Source: Roseisalinus antarcticus
Lineage (GTDB): Bacteria; Pseudomonadota; Alphaproteobacteria; Rhodobacterales; Rhodobacteraceae
DNA length: 64,000 nucleotides
Assembly: GCF_900172355.1 (NCBI RefSeq)
Contig: NZ_FWFZ01000003.1
Location: forward strand, 186,001-250,000
Direction of reading: 5' to 3'
In this document: positions 51,691 to 60,747 of the stretch, one piece after another
Layout of the letters: every line of letters starts with the position of its first letter
Position numbering within the stretch: position 1 is the stretch's first letter
Position numbers and translations under genes: made by a program
The notes under the pieces: model-generated
The model's database searches: none
What the model was told of the DNA's origin: nothing
The model's input: the letters and a program-made list of their open reading frames with translations, nothing else

Positions 51691-52509
51691 ATGTTGCCAT
51701 TCGCGATCAATCACATGACCTGCCCCCGGCTGCGCTGGGACGAGCTGTTGACGCTGGCCGTCGGGCTTGGCTGTGTCGGCGTCGAGTTCCGCAACGACCT
51801 GGAGACCCCGCTATTCAGCGGCGAGGCTCCCGAGACGGTCGGCGCCAGGGCACGCGACCTGGGGCTGCGGATCATCGGCCTCAGCGAGGTCTACAGCTTC
51901 AACTTCTGGGACGACGCGATCGCGGCGAAGGTGGCGGCGCTGATCGTCACGGCACAGGGCTGCGGCGCCGAAACCATCAGCCTGATCCCCCGCAACGACG
52001 GTACCGGCCTCGGCAACGGCGAACGCCAGGCGAACCTGCGTCTGGCGCTGCGCGAAATCAAACCGATGCTGGAGGCCGCGGGCCTGACCGCCCTGGTCGA
52101 GCCGCTGGGCTTCCAGCGCTCGTCGCTGCGGTCCAAGGCCGAGACGATCGAGGCGATCCACGCGCTGGGGGGCGACCGAGTGTTTCGGCTGGTGCACGAC
52201 ACTTTCCACCACACGCTTGCTGGGGGCGGCGAGGTCTTCCCCGGGCGGACAGGCCTTGTTCATGTGTCCGGCGTCGAGGATCCGACGCCCGCCGTCTCGG
52301 AGATGGAGGACAGCCACCGGGGTCTGGTCACGCCCCGCGACCGGCTCAGCAACATCGACCAGCTGGCCGAGCTGTGCGCCGGGGGCTACCTCGGCCCGAT
52401 TTCGGTCGAGGCATTCTCGCCCGACACCCATGCATTGGCCGACCCCGTCGCGGCCCTGAGAGAGACTTTCGACTTCATCCGGACCAGCCTCGGGGCGAAA
52501 GCCGCATAG
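51691..52509 (+). CDS. Sugar phosphate isomerase/epimerase-family TIM barrel
   Basis: A 272-residue AP-endonuclease-2-like barrel related to IolI/IolE and hydroxypyruvate isomerase. Probable metal-site residues are Glu in TALVEPLGF, Asp-His in LVHDTFHHTL, His in GLVHVSGVEDP and Glu in PISVEAFSPD. Such enzymes epimerise or isomerise inososes and ketoses. It leads an operon with a type I sugar importer and is preceded by AGGGAGA. myo-Inositol or a related cyclitol is a reasonable guess. Exact reaction unknown. Confidence 0.8.
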   Translation: MLPFAINHMTCPRLRWDELLTLAVGLGCVGVEFRNDLETPLFSGEAPETVGARARDLGLRIIGLSEVYSFNFWDDAIAAKVAALIVTAQGCGAETISLIPRNDGTGLGNGERQANLRLALREIKPMLEAAGLTALVEPLGFQRSSLRSKAETIEAIHALGGDRVFRLVHDTFHHTLAGGGEVFPGRTGLVHVSGVEDPTPAVSEMEDSHRGLVTPRDRLSNIDQLAELCAGGYLGPISVEAFSPDTHALADPVAALRETFDFIRTSLGAKAA

Positions 52510-52598
52510 GTCCGCATGATCTTTGGGGCCGGGGTCGACCCGGCCTTTTCCGGACGTGAAAAGGGGGTGAACCGGACACCCGTTTGGGAGGAAAACCA

Positions 52599-53543
52599 AT
52601 GAAGAAGACAATTCTTGCCGCAGGCCTCGTGTCGCTGATGTCGACCACCGCCATGGCCGAGACCATCGGCGTGTCGATGGCCGCGTTCGACGACAACTTC
52701 CTGACCGTGCTGCGCAACGGCATGATCGAAACCGCCGACGGCATGGACGGCGTCGACATCCAGGTCGAGGACGCCCAGAACGACGTGGCCCGCCAGCTGG
52801 ACCAGATCAACAACTTCATCGCCTCGGGCGTGGATGCGATCATCGTCAACGCGGTCGACACCTCGGCCACCCAGGCGATGTCCGCCGCTGCCGAAAGCGC
52901 GGGCGTGCCGCTGGTCTACGTCAACCGAGAGCCGATCAATGTCGACGAATTGCCCGACAACCAGGCCTTCGTCGCCTCCAACGAGATCGAATCCGGCACC
53001 CTTGCCGCTTTCGAGGGGTGCAAGATGCTGCGGGCCGCAGGCTATGCCGGCGGCGCGGACATCTACATCCTCATGGGTGAGCTGTCGAACCAGGCGGCCG
53101 TCCAGCGCACCAAGGACTTCCACGACGTGATCTCGATGGACATGTGCTCGTTCATCAACATCGTCGACGAGCAGACCGCCAACTGGTCCCGCGACGAGGC
53201 GACCGACCTCATGACCAACTGGCTGTCCTCGGGCGACGAGTTCCAGGCCGTGTTTGCCAACAACGACGAAATGGCCATCGGCGCGATCCAGGCGCTCAAG
53301 GCGTCCGGCGTTGCGATGGACGACGTGATCGTGACCGGCGTGGACGCGACGCAGGACGCGCTCGTCTCGATGAGCCAGGGCGAGCTCGACGTCACCGTGT
53401 TCCAGGACGCCGCCGGTCAGGGCACCGGGGCGCTGAACGCGGCCCTCGCGCTGGCCGCGGGCGAAGAGGTCGACCAGAAGGTCTACATCCCCTTCATCCT
53501 CGTGACGCCCGACAACATGGGCGAGTTCATGGGCGCCAACTGA
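52599..53543 (+). CDS. Sugar/cyclitol ABC transporter substrate-binding protein
   Basis: A 314-residue ribose-binding-type protein with signal peptide MKKTILAAGLVSLMSTTAMA. The mature part has IGVSMAAFDDNFLTVLRNGM, NNFIASGVDAIIVNAVDTSA, PLVYVNREPINVDELPDNQA and FANNDEMAIGAIQALKASGV. It looks closest to the IbpA-like myo-inositol group, judged by the VNREP segment and the IolI-like neighbour, though ribose-type sugars remain possible. GGGAGGA precedes ATG 52599. A GC-rich hairpin follows its stop. Confidence 0.88.
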   Translation: MKKTILAAGLVSLMSTTAMAETIGVSMAAFDDNFLTVLRNGMIETADGMDGVDIQVEDAQNDVARQLDQINNFIASGVDAIIVNAVDTSATQAMSAAAESAGVPLVYVNREPINVDELPDNQAFVASNEIESGTLAAFEGCKMLRAAGYAGGADIYILMGELSNQAAVQRTKDFHDVISMDMCSFINIVDEQTANWSRDEATDLMTNWLSSGDEFQAVFANNDEMAIGAIQALKASGVAMDDVIVTGVDATQDALVSMSQGELDVTVFQDAAGQGTGALNAALALAAGEEVDQKVYIPFILVTPDNMGEFMGAN

Positions 53544-53570
53544 GCGCGTCCATGATATGCTGAAAACGGA

Positions 53571-53592
53571 GGCGGCGGCGAAAGCCGCCGCC
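53571..53592 (+). promoter_or_regulatory. Intercistronic stem-loop with GAAA tetraloop
   Basis: GGCGGCGGC-GAAA-GCCGCCGCC is a perfect 9-bp stem capped by a GNRA tetraloop, 27 bp after the binding-protein stop and 47 bp before the permease ATG. No T-run, so mRNA stabilisation or attenuation is more likely than full termination. Confidence 0.8.
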
Positions 53593-53639
53593 ATCAAAGG
53601 GGCTGACGCGGCGGGAGCGCGTCGGAGGGAGAGCGCGAC

Positions 53640-54713
53640 ATGGCAGAGACGACACATGGCATCGGCGGTCTGAAATACGACCATTCCAAGCGGGAACGAC
53701 CGCAAGAACTGAACGTCTTCATCGCGCTGATCCTGATCGTCGCGGTGTTCGAGGGCCTTGGCTTCTGGCTGATGGGCCAGAGCTTCCTGTTCGACAGCGG
53801 GGACCGGTTCGACTCGATCTTCAACGAGGCGCGGCTGCAGATCATCATCCTTCAGGTCGCCATCATCGGCATCATCGCGATCGGGGTGACGCAGGTGATC
53901 CTGACCGGCGGCATCGACCTGTCCTCGGGCTCCATCGTGGGGGCCGCGGCGATGATCGCCATGAGCTTCGCGCAGGTCGCCGAGGTAAACGGCTTCCCCA
54001 ACCCCAAGGGCATCTTCATTGAACAGGGCTGGGTCGATCTGCCGGTCATCGTCCCGATCGCTGTCGGCCTCGCCTGCGGGGTCGTCGCGGGGGGCATCAA
54101 CGGGGCGCTGGTGGCCTACACCAAGATTCCGCCCTTCATCGCAACCCTCGGCATGATGGTGACCGCGCGCGGGGTGGCGAAGTGGTGGTCCAAGGGTCAG
54201 CCGATCTCCTTTCCGACCGAGAGCTACTCCAAGCTCGGCGCCGGCATGACGCCGGTGGTCATCTTTCTGGCGCTCGCGGTGCTCTTTCACCTGATCCTGC
54301 GCTACACGGTCTATGGCAAGCATACCTATGCCATCGGCTCGAACGAGGCGGCGGCTCGGATGTCGGGCATCAATGTCGCGCGGCACAAGGTGATGGTCTA
54401 CACCATCGCCGGGGTCCTCGCCTCGGTCGCCGCCATCGTGCTGTCGTCCAAGAACCTGACCGCGCAATCCGGCATGGGCGTGATGTATGAACTCGACGCC
54501 ATCGCCATGGCGGTGATCGGCGGCATTTCCCTTCAGGGCGGGCGGGGATCGGTGATCGGCACCGTCATCGGTGCGCTGATCTTCGGCGTGATCATCTCGG
54601 GCTTCACGTTCCTCAGGCTCGACGCCTACTACCAGGAGATGGTGAAGGGCGCGATCATCGTCGGCGCGGTCGTCCTCGACCAGTGGCGCCAGAACAAGGG
54701 AGGCAAGACGTAG
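53640..54713 (+). CDS. Sugar/cyclitol ABC transporter permease
   Basis: A 357-residue ribose-type permease with about eight to ten helices. Motifs are GVTQVILTGGIDLSSGSIVG, NGALVAYTKIPPFIATLGMM and VIGGISLQGGRGSVIGTVIG. The cytoplasmic N-terminus (about 35 residues, YDHSKRERPQELN) precedes the first helix. It dimerises to form the pore, driven by the ATPase gene that starts 3 bp after its stop. Confidence 0.92.
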   Translation: MAETTHGIGGLKYDHSKRERPQELNVFIALILIVAVFEGLGFWLMGQSFLFDSGDRFDSIFNEARLQIIILQVAIIGIIAIGVTQVILTGGIDLSSGSIVGAAAMIAMSFAQVAEVNGFPNPKGIFIEQGWVDLPVIVPIAVGLACGVVAGGINGALVAYTKIPPFIATLGMMVTARGVAKWWSKGQPISFPTESYSKLGAGMTPVVIFLALAVLFHLILRYTVYGKHTYAIGSNEAAARMSGINVARHKVMVYTIAGVLASVAAIVLSSKNLTAQSGMGVMYELDAIAMAVIGGISLQGGRGSVIGTVIGALIFGVIISGFTFLRLDAYYQEMVKGAIIVGAVVLDQWRQNKGGKT

Positions 54714-54715
54714 CC

Positions 54716-55489
54716 ATGGCCGATATCATCCTGAAAACCGAAGGGCTGACCAAGCATTACGGAGGCGTCCACGCCCTTACCAACGCTAATTTCGAGATCC
54801 GCAAGGGCGAGCATGTGGCCATCATGGGCGACAACGGGGCGGGCAAGTCCACTTTCGTCCGCCAGATCACGGCCGTCGAACAGCGGACCTCGGGCAAGAT
54901 CACCTTTGACGGGAAGGAAGTCGCATTCGAGGGCCCGCTCGATGCCCGCGAAGCCGGGATCGAGACGGTGTTCCAGACGCTCGCGCTGGCCGACCACCTG
55001 GACGTGTCCGACAACCTCTTTCTGGGGCGCGAGAAAATCCTGTTCAAGCTGGGACCGTTCTCGATCCTGGACTACAAGGGGATGCGCGAGGCGACCCGCG
55101 CGGCCCTGCAGAAGACGGGGGTCAAGATCCCCAATTTCCGCAACACGATCCAGAACATGTCGGGCGGTCAGCGCCAATGCGTGGCCATCGCCCGCACGGC
55201 GACCTTCCACTCGAAGCTGACGATCATGGACGAGCCCACCGCGGCCCTGGGGGTGCAGGAGACGGCACAGGTCGAGAACATCGTGCGCACCCTCAAGGAG
55301 GCGGGCGAGCCGCTGATCCTGATCAGCCACAACATGCGGCAGGTGATGGATCTCTGCGACCGGATCGTCGTGTTCCGCCGCGGCCAGATCGTGGCGAACC
55401 TCAAGAAGGAAGAGACCGACGGACAGGATGTCGTGGCCTATATCACCGGCGCCAAGACCCAGCCGGAATATGCAGAGGCCGCCGCCTGA
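54716..55489 (+). CDS. Sugar/cyclitol ABC transporter ATP-binding protein
   Basis: A 257-residue single-domain ATPase starting MADIILKTEGLTKHYGGVHA. Walker A is GDNGAGKST, the signature is MSGGQRQCVAIARTATF and Walker B is LTIMDEPTAALGVQET. It closely parallels the FrcA-like protein 10 kb to the left in length and motifs, so the two importers are probably paralogues. The operon ends here. Confidence 0.92.
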   Translation: MADIILKTEGLTKHYGGVHALTNANFEIRKGEHVAIMGDNGAGKSTFVRQITAVEQRTSGKITFDGKEVAFEGPLDAREAGIETVFQTLALADHLDVSDNLFLGREKILFKLGPFSILDYKGMREATRAALQKTGVKIPNFRNTIQNMSGGQRQCVAIARTATFHSKLTIMDEPTAALGVQETAQVENIVRTLKEAGEPLILISHNMRQVMDLCDRIVVFRRGQIVANLKKEETDGQDVVAYITGAKTQPEYAEAAA

Positions 55490-55582
55490 GCGGCTTTGAT
55501 CGAGCGGCGTCCAGGCCATCTGCACCCGTCGTGGTCCGCCCCGTGACGGGCCGACCGGCGCACCCGAACGGATCTCAGCGGG

Positions 55583-56290
55583 TCAGGCCGGTTCCCGGGC
55601 CGCCCAGAGGGCCCCGCGCCGAATGATCTCCGTCACCTGCGGCACCTTGAGGTCGTCCAGCTCGTGCCCGATAGAGCAATAGAAGACCCGCCCCTTGTCC
55701 CAGCGCCGTTTCCAGACCACCGGGATCACCGTGCCCTCGATCCACCAGAGGTGTTCGCCGCTGAAGGTCGTGGTGGCCAGGACCTCGTTCGACGGATCGA
55801 CCAGCATGTAATATTGCTCGGTCTTGAGACGGAAGGAGCGGATGCCCTGCACGATCGGATCGGCGGGCTTCGTGATCGTCACGTCGTAGTCGATGTAATC
55901 CTCGACCGGTTGCAGGTTGTCGGGCCAACCGGGCGGATGCGCCACGAACTGCCCGCCGATCAGGAAATGATAGGTCGGGCGGTCGCGGAAGGCGTCGCCC
56001 ATGTGCCCGTGCCACCCGGCCAGGCCACAGCCGTCGCCGATCAACTTCAGCAGACCGTCCTCCTGCGGCTTGGTCATGTTGCCGAATTCTTCGCGATGGC
56101 CGGACCGGGCCGAGGACCAGATCGGCGTGATCAGGTCCACGTCGGCCATGTCCTCGGGATGCGCCAGGGGCTCCAGCGTGTCGTGGACCACCACCTCGAC
56201 CCCGTTGGCCGTCAGCAGTTCGGCGTACCAGTCACTGAAGGTCGTGGGAGAGTGACCCTCCCAGCCGCCGACGAAAAGGGCCGCTTTCAT
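55583..56290 (-). CDS. ThuA-domain protein
   Basis: A 235-residue ThuA (glutamine-amidotransferase-like fold) protein: KAALFVGGWEGHSPTTFSDW at the start, GDGCGLAGWHGHMGDAFRDR in the middle, and GRVFYCSIGHELDDLKVPQV near the end. The central region holds G-x-GWHGHMG, which resembles the nucleophile-elbow position but without Cys. ThuA is implicated in trehalose and sucrose catabolism in Sinorhizobium, of unknown reaction. It is the last gene of the ribose-type operon, 23 bp after the ATPase. Confidence 0.85.
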   Translation of the reverse strand: MKAALFVGGWEGHSPTTFSDWYAELLTANGVEVVVHDTLEPLAHPEDMADVDLITPIWSSARSGHREEFGNMTKPQEDGLLKLIGDGCGLAGWHGHMGDAFRDRPTYHFLIGGQFVAHPPGWPDNLQPVEDYIDYDVTITKPADPIVQGIRSFRLKTEQYYMLVDPSNEVLATTTFSGEHLWWIEGTVIPVVWKRRWDKGRVFYCSIGHELDDLKVPQVTEIIRRGALWAAREPA

Positions 56291-56313
56291 CTGTCTCTCC
56301 CCTCAGTCGCGGC

Positions 56314-57828
56314 TCAGGCCGCCGCGTCCGTGCCGCCCAGACCCGAGATCGCATGGATCAGGCTGTCTTCGGTCACTTCGGCGGCCGAGAAGGTCCGCAT
56401 GATCCGGCCCGAATACATCGCGACGATCCGGTCCGACACGCGCAGGACCTCCGGCATCTCGGACGAGATGACGATGATCGCATAGCCTTGCCCGGCCAGT
56501 TCCCGCAGCAGGTTGTGGATCTCGGATTTGGATCCCACGTCGATGCCCCGGGTCGGTTCATCGACGATCAGCACCTTGGGCTTCATCGACAGCCACTTGC
56601 CGATGACGATCTTCTGCTGGTTGCCGCCCGACAGGTTCCCCACGATGGACCGCCAGCTGGGCGCCTTGATCTCCAGGCGTTTCTGATAATCCTTGTAGAT
56701 GTCGACCTCGGCCCCGCCCGAGACGAACGGCCCCTGCGTGAGGTCTGAAATCTGCGGCAGGGTCATGTTGTCCCGGCAGTTCATGCCCAGCACCAGCCCT
56801 TGTTCCTTGCGGCTTTCAGGCACCAGAGAGATGCCGTTGGCGATCGCCTCCACCGGGGAGTTGATCGTCACTTCCTTGCCGTCGAGCATGATCTGGCCAT
56901 GGGAATGCCGGCGCAGGCCAAAGAGCGTCTCTGCGATTTCCGTCCGCCCCGCACCGACGAGCCCATAGAACCCGACGATCTCGCCCGCATGGACATCGAA
57001 GCTGATGTCGTGGAACAGGTTGCCGCAGCTCAGGTTGCGCACCGACAGCTTGACCTCGCCCCGGTTCGAGACGTTTGTCCCGTTGGAGGTGTCGAGCGTG
57101 CGGCCGATCATCAGATGCGTCACCTCGTCCTCGGTCGTCTCGGCGGTGTTGAGCGTCCCGCGATAGGCGCCGTCCCGCAGGACCGAGATCCGGTCGGTGA
57201 TCTTGAAGGTTTCCTCCATGCGGTGGGAAATATAGATGATCCCGACGCCATCTTTCTGAAGATCCTTGATGATATCGAACAGAACGACCTTTTCCGAGTC
57301 CGTCAGCGAGGCCGTCGGTTCGTCGAAGACCACCACCTTGGCCGAATGGGTCAGGGCGCGGGCGATCTCGCACATCTGCTTCTTGGCGATCGACAGCGAG
57401 CCGATGCGGGTGCGCGGACCGAAGTCGCAGTTGAGCTGCTTTAGGATCGTGCCCACCCGATCGTCGAGCGTTTTCCAGTCGACGAGGCCGAAGCGCTTGC
57501 GCGGCAGTTCGCCCAGAAAGACGTTTTCGGCCACCGTCATTTCTTCGGCCAGCGACAGCTCCTGATGGATCAGGATGACGCCGTTTTCCTTGGCCGCGAT
57601 CGGGTTGGTCATCACCACGGGCTTGTCGTCGATCAGGATGCGGCCCTCGTTGGGCTGGTGCATCCCGGCCAGGACCTTCATCAGCGTGGACTTGCCCGCG
57701 CCGTTCTCGCCCATCAGCGCGTGGACCTCGCCCGGGCGGACGTCGAAATCGACACCGTCCAGGGCCCGCACGCCGGGGAACGTCTTCACGATGCCTTCGA
57801 GACGGAGAACCGGTTTCTGTTCGGTCAT
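56314..57828 (-). CDS. Sugar ABC transporter ATP-binding protein (RbsA-like, two domains)
   Basis: A 504-residue ATPase with two nucleotide-binding domains. The first has Walker A GENGAGKST, signature LSIAKKQMCEIARAL and Walker B VVFDEPTASL. The second has the usual degenerate P-loop (GLVGAGRTE), signature LSGGNQQKIVIGKWL and VLIVDEPTRGIDVG. This RbsA/XylG/AraG architecture powers monosaccharide import. Its start overlaps the stop of the permease upstream by ATGA. Confidence 0.93.
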   Translation of the reverse strand: MTEQKPVLRLEGIVKTFPGVRALDGVDFDVRPGEVHALMGENGAGKSTLMKVLAGMHQPNEGRILIDDKPVVMTNPIAAKENGVILIHQELSLAEEMTVAENVFLGELPRKRFGLVDWKTLDDRVGTILKQLNCDFGPRTRIGSLSIAKKQMCEIARALTHSAKVVVFDEPTASLTDSEKVVLFDIIKDLQKDGVGIIYISHRMEETFKITDRISVLRDGAYRGTLNTAETTEDEVTHLMIGRTLDTSNGTNVSNRGEVKLSVRNLSCGNLFHDISFDVHAGEIVGFYGLVGAGRTEIAETLFGLRRHSHGQIMLDGKEVTINSPVEAIANGISLVPESRKEQGLVLGMNCRDNMTLPQISDLTQGPFVSGGAEVDIYKDYQKRLEIKAPSWRSIVGNLSGGNQQKIVIGKWLSMKPKVLIVDEPTRGIDVGSKSEIHNLLRELAGQGYAIIVISSEMPEVLRVSDRIVAMYSGRIMRTFSAAEVTEDSLIHAISGLGGTDAAA

Positions 57829-58826
57829 ACCCGCAACTCCTCTTCGCCCTTGAGGTTCAGCTGACGATCCAGGAACAGGACCGCAATGAGGATGAGACCG
57901 ATCACGAGGTTGACTGTCTCGGTATCCGCGCCGATGTGGCCCAGGCCCTTGCGCAGCAGCTGGATGGCGATCACGCCGCCGAAGGTACCGATGATCGAGC
58001 CGTAACCGCCGGCCAGCTTGGTGCCGCCCAGAACGACCGCGGTGATCGCCCAAAGCTCGTAGAGCATGCCGTCGTTGGGATTGACCGAGCCGCTCTCGGA
58101 GTAGAACACAACCGCGCTCAGCGCCGCCAGGAACCCGATGATCATGAAGTTAATGACAATGTGCGGCCCCACGCGGATGCCCGCGTTGACGGCGGCCTCG
58201 CGGTTGTCGCCGATAGCATGGGCGTTGCGGCCATGAACTGTCCGGGTCATCACGAACCACAGGATGATGGTGACCGCCAACAGGAACCACGTCGCCGTGT
58301 GCAGCCCAAGGAACTGCGCCTCGGCGAAGTCCACCAGCGTCCAGTTCAGGTGCGAGGTCGGCTGTTCCCCGTTCATCATGAACACCAGGCCGCGATAGCC
58401 GAGCATCGAGGCAAGCGTGACGATGAAGGCGTCGACCCCCGTCTTCCAGACGATGATGCCATTGATTGCCCCTAGCACCACGCCGGTCAGCAGCGCCAGG
58501 ATCCAGGCTACCGGGATCACCCAGTTGCCGAGGCCCGCGAAGATCGGCCAGGTCATGCTGTCCAGCAGGACGATCGCCGCCAGCGCATAGGTCGCCCCCA
58601 CCGACAGGTCGATATTGCCGTTGATCATGATGATCGTCATGCCGACCGCAATGATCCCGATGGGCGCGGATTGCTTGAGCAGCAACAGCATGTTGTCGAG
58701 GTCCATGAAGGCATTGTCCGACAACGACAGGTATGCGCCCGCGACCGAGAAGAAGATCAGCTCCAGGACAATGAAGCCCCAGATCGCGCCGCTCTTGATG
58801 AGGTCCTTGGTGGTCTCGTTAGACAT
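57825..58826 (-). CDS. Sugar ABC transporter permease (RbsC-like) 1
   Basis: A 333-residue permease with about nine helices. Motifs are IIAVGMTIIMINGNIDLSVG, NGIIVWKTGVDAFIVTLASM and LGGTKLAGGYGSIIGTFGGV. It is paralogous to the next permease upstream (333 residues each) and may form a heterodimer with it. Starts 12 bp after that gene's stop. Confidence 0.92.
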   Translation of the reverse strand: MSNETTKDLIKSGAIWGFIVLELIFFSVAGAYLSLSDNAFMDLDNMLLLLKQSAPIGIIAVGMTIIMINGNIDLSVGATYALAAIVLLDSMTWPIFAGLGNWVIPVAWILALLTGVVLGAINGIIVWKTGVDAFIVTLASMLGYRGLVFMMNGEQPTSHLNWTLVDFAEAQFLGLHTATWFLLAVTIILWFVMTRTVHGRNAHAIGDNREAAVNAGIRVGPHIVINFMIIGFLAALSAVVFYSESGSVNPNDGMLYELWAITAVVLGGTKLAGGYGSIIGTFGGVIAIQLLRKGLGHIGADTETVNLVIGLILIAVLFLDRQLNLKGEEELRV

Positions 58827-58838
58827 GTCCCGCCCTCC

Positions 58839-59840
58839 TCAGGCGATCGGTGACCAGAGCTTGCCGCGCTTGGCCGCAACGTCGAGCCAGACTGCAAGGA
58901 TGATGATAACCCAGGTCACGACGAACTGGACGTAGAATTCGAGGCCGACCAGCAGCAGCCCGTTCTGGATGAAGCCCAGGATCAACACGCCGATGACGGT
59001 CTTGTAGATCGCTCCCGAGCCACCCATCAGCGACGCGCCGCCCAGGATGACCGCGGCCAGAACTTCCAGCTCCAGCCCCTGCCCGACCGTGTTCTGGCTG
59101 CCCATGGAGCGGCTGGCCTGAAGCATGCCGGCAAAGGCCACGCAGAACGACGACATCAGGTAGCACAGGAACACGACCCGCGCCCGGCGGATGCCCGAGA
59201 AGGTCGCCGCCGTGCCATTGCCACCGACCGCATAGACCTGTCGGCCGAAAGGCGTCCGGGCAAGCAGCAGACCGAGGACCAGCGCCAGCAGGCCGAAGAT
59301 CAGGATCGGCACCGGCAGGCCGAAGACCACGCCCTGGCCGAACACGTCGAACCAGGTGCCTTCCTTGTCGGCGATATCCATGTTCTTGCCGCCGGAATAG
59401 GTCAGCGTCAGACCATGGATGGCAGATAACATCCCCAATGTGACAATGAGTGAGTTGAGCCTGAGGTAGCCGACCAGGAACCCGATGAAGGCGCCAAGGC
59501 ACATCGTCATCCCGAACATCGCCGGGATCGCCAGCAGCGGCCCCAGCTTGTCATGCAGATCGAGCACCACGATGGTCGAAAACGACATCATCGAGCCAAC
59601 CGACAGGTCTAGGTTGCCGCTGATGACGACGAAGGTCACCCCCAGCGCCATCACCCCGATGATCGTCGAGGACCGTATGACACCAAGGATGTTGTCCACG
59701 GCCAGAAATCGCGGGTTCGCCATTGTGAACACGATTATGAACAGAATGAACGCGACAAGAATCCCCTGTCGCGCCATGAACTGGGCCACGTGGGCCTTGT
59801 TCAGCCCGCCGCTGGACGTTTTCTGCGGTGTATCAGTCAT
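58839..59840 (-). CDS. Sugar ABC transporter permease (RbsC-like) 2
   Basis: A 333-residue permease. Motifs are VMALGVTFVVISGNLDLSVG, VGYLRLNSLIVTLGMLSAIH and AAVILGGASLMGGSGAIYKT. The pair of unequal RbsC-like permeases with one double ATPase is typical of importers for pentoses, deoxy-sugars and sugar alcohols. It lies 30 bp after the SDR gene. Confidence 0.92.
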   Translation of the reverse strand: MTDTPQKTSSGGLNKAHVAQFMARQGILVAFILFIIVFTMANPRFLAVDNILGVIRSSTIIGVMALGVTFVVISGNLDLSVGSMMSFSTIVVLDLHDKLGPLLAIPAMFGMTMCLGAFIGFLVGYLRLNSLIVTLGMLSAIHGLTLTYSGGKNMDIADKEGTWFDVFGQGVVFGLPVPILIFGLLALVLGLLLARTPFGRQVYAVGGNGTAATFSGIRRARVVFLCYLMSSFCVAFAGMLQASRSMGSQNTVGQGLELEVLAAVILGGASLMGGSGAIYKTVIGVLILGFIQNGLLLVGLEFYVQFVVTWVIIILAVWLDVAAKRGKLWSPIA

Positions 59841-59870
59841 GCGGTCCTCCCCAGACGCATGTGGCCCGGC

Positions 59871-60668
59871 TCAAACGAGGGTCATGCCCCCGTCGATCAT
59901 CACGATCTGGCCGGTCATGTAGTCACTGTCCCGGGACGCCAGAAAGGTGGTCGTGCCGGTGATGTCTTGCGGTTGGGCCACGCGGCCCTTCAGGATTTCG
60001 GAAGAGAATTCTTCCATGGCTTGGCCGGGCCGCTCCGACGCGCCGATGGACATGAGGTCGCGATCGACCTCTTCCCACATCTCGGTGGCGACCACGCCGG
60101 GGGCGAACCCGGTGACCGTTATATCATGTTTTGCCAGATCGCGCGCCCCCGACTGGGTCAGCGACACGACGGCCCATTTCGACGCGCAATAGGGTGCCAC
60201 ATTGTCGAAGCCCTGGCGGCTTGCGATCGAAGCGGTGTTGACGATCTTGCCGGGCCCGCCCTGTCGGATGAATTGCTTGGCCGCTTCCTGCATGCCGATC
60301 ATGCAGCCCAGCCCGTTGACACCCATTATGAAATTCCAGTTTTCCTCGGTGGCATCGAGGAAATTCATCGGCTTGTTCACACCGGCGTTGTTGAAGACGA
60401 CGTCGATCTTGCCGAAGACGCTGACCGAATGGCCTATCATGGCCTGGACCTGCGCCCGGTCCGTCACGTTTACGGTGGCATGAGTCACCATGCCCCCCGC
60501 CCCGGAGGCGCGACCCTCGTTCGAGGCGGCGACCGCCGCTACCTTTTCGGCGTTCATGTCGGCGAAACAGACGTCCGCTCCTTCATCGAGCAACGCCTCG
60601 CCGATGGCACGCCCGATACCCTGCGCAGCCCCTGTCACGATGCAGGAACGTCCAGAAACACGGCCCAT
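59871..60668 (-). CDS. Short-chain dehydrogenase/reductase
   Basis: A 265-residue SDR starting MGRVSGRSCIVTGAAQGIGR, with the nucleotide motif TGAAQGIG, FNNAGVNKPMNF, catalytic Ser in VNTASIASRQG and YCASK (Tyr and Lys). The Asp after the second strand (CFADMNAEK) favours NAD(H). Encoded inside the transport operon, it probably oxidises the imported sugar or polyol first. C-terminal DGGMTLV is typical of family members. Substrate unknown. Confidence 0.9.
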   Translation of the reverse strand: MGRVSGRSCIVTGAAQGIGRAIGEALLDEGADVCFADMNAEKVAAVAASNEGRASGAGGMVTHATVNVTDRAQVQAMIGHSVSVFGKIDVVFNNAGVNKPMNFLDATEENWNFIMGVNGLGCMIGMQEAAKQFIRQGGPGKIVNTASIASRQGFDNVAPYCASKWAVVSLTQSGARDLAKHDITVTGFAPGVVATEMWEEVDRDLMSIGASERPGQAMEEFSSEILKGRVAQPQDITGTTTFLASRDSDYMTGQIVMIDGGMTLV

Positions 60669-60707
60669 TGTGGCCTCCCTCTCACGACACTGACGTGTGC
60701 GGAATGC

Positions 60708-60732
60708 GCGGGGCGGACACTGTCCGCCCCGC
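60708..60732. promoter_or_regulatory. Intercistronic stem-loop after the ribose-type binding-protein gene
   Basis: GCGGGGCGGACA-C-TGTCCGCCCCGC is a 25-bp dyad giving about a 10-bp stem with a 5-nt loop, between the binding-protein gene and the SDR gene. No T-run on the minus strand. Confidence 0.7.
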
Positions 60733-60747
60733 GCGGTCTGAGAGAGA

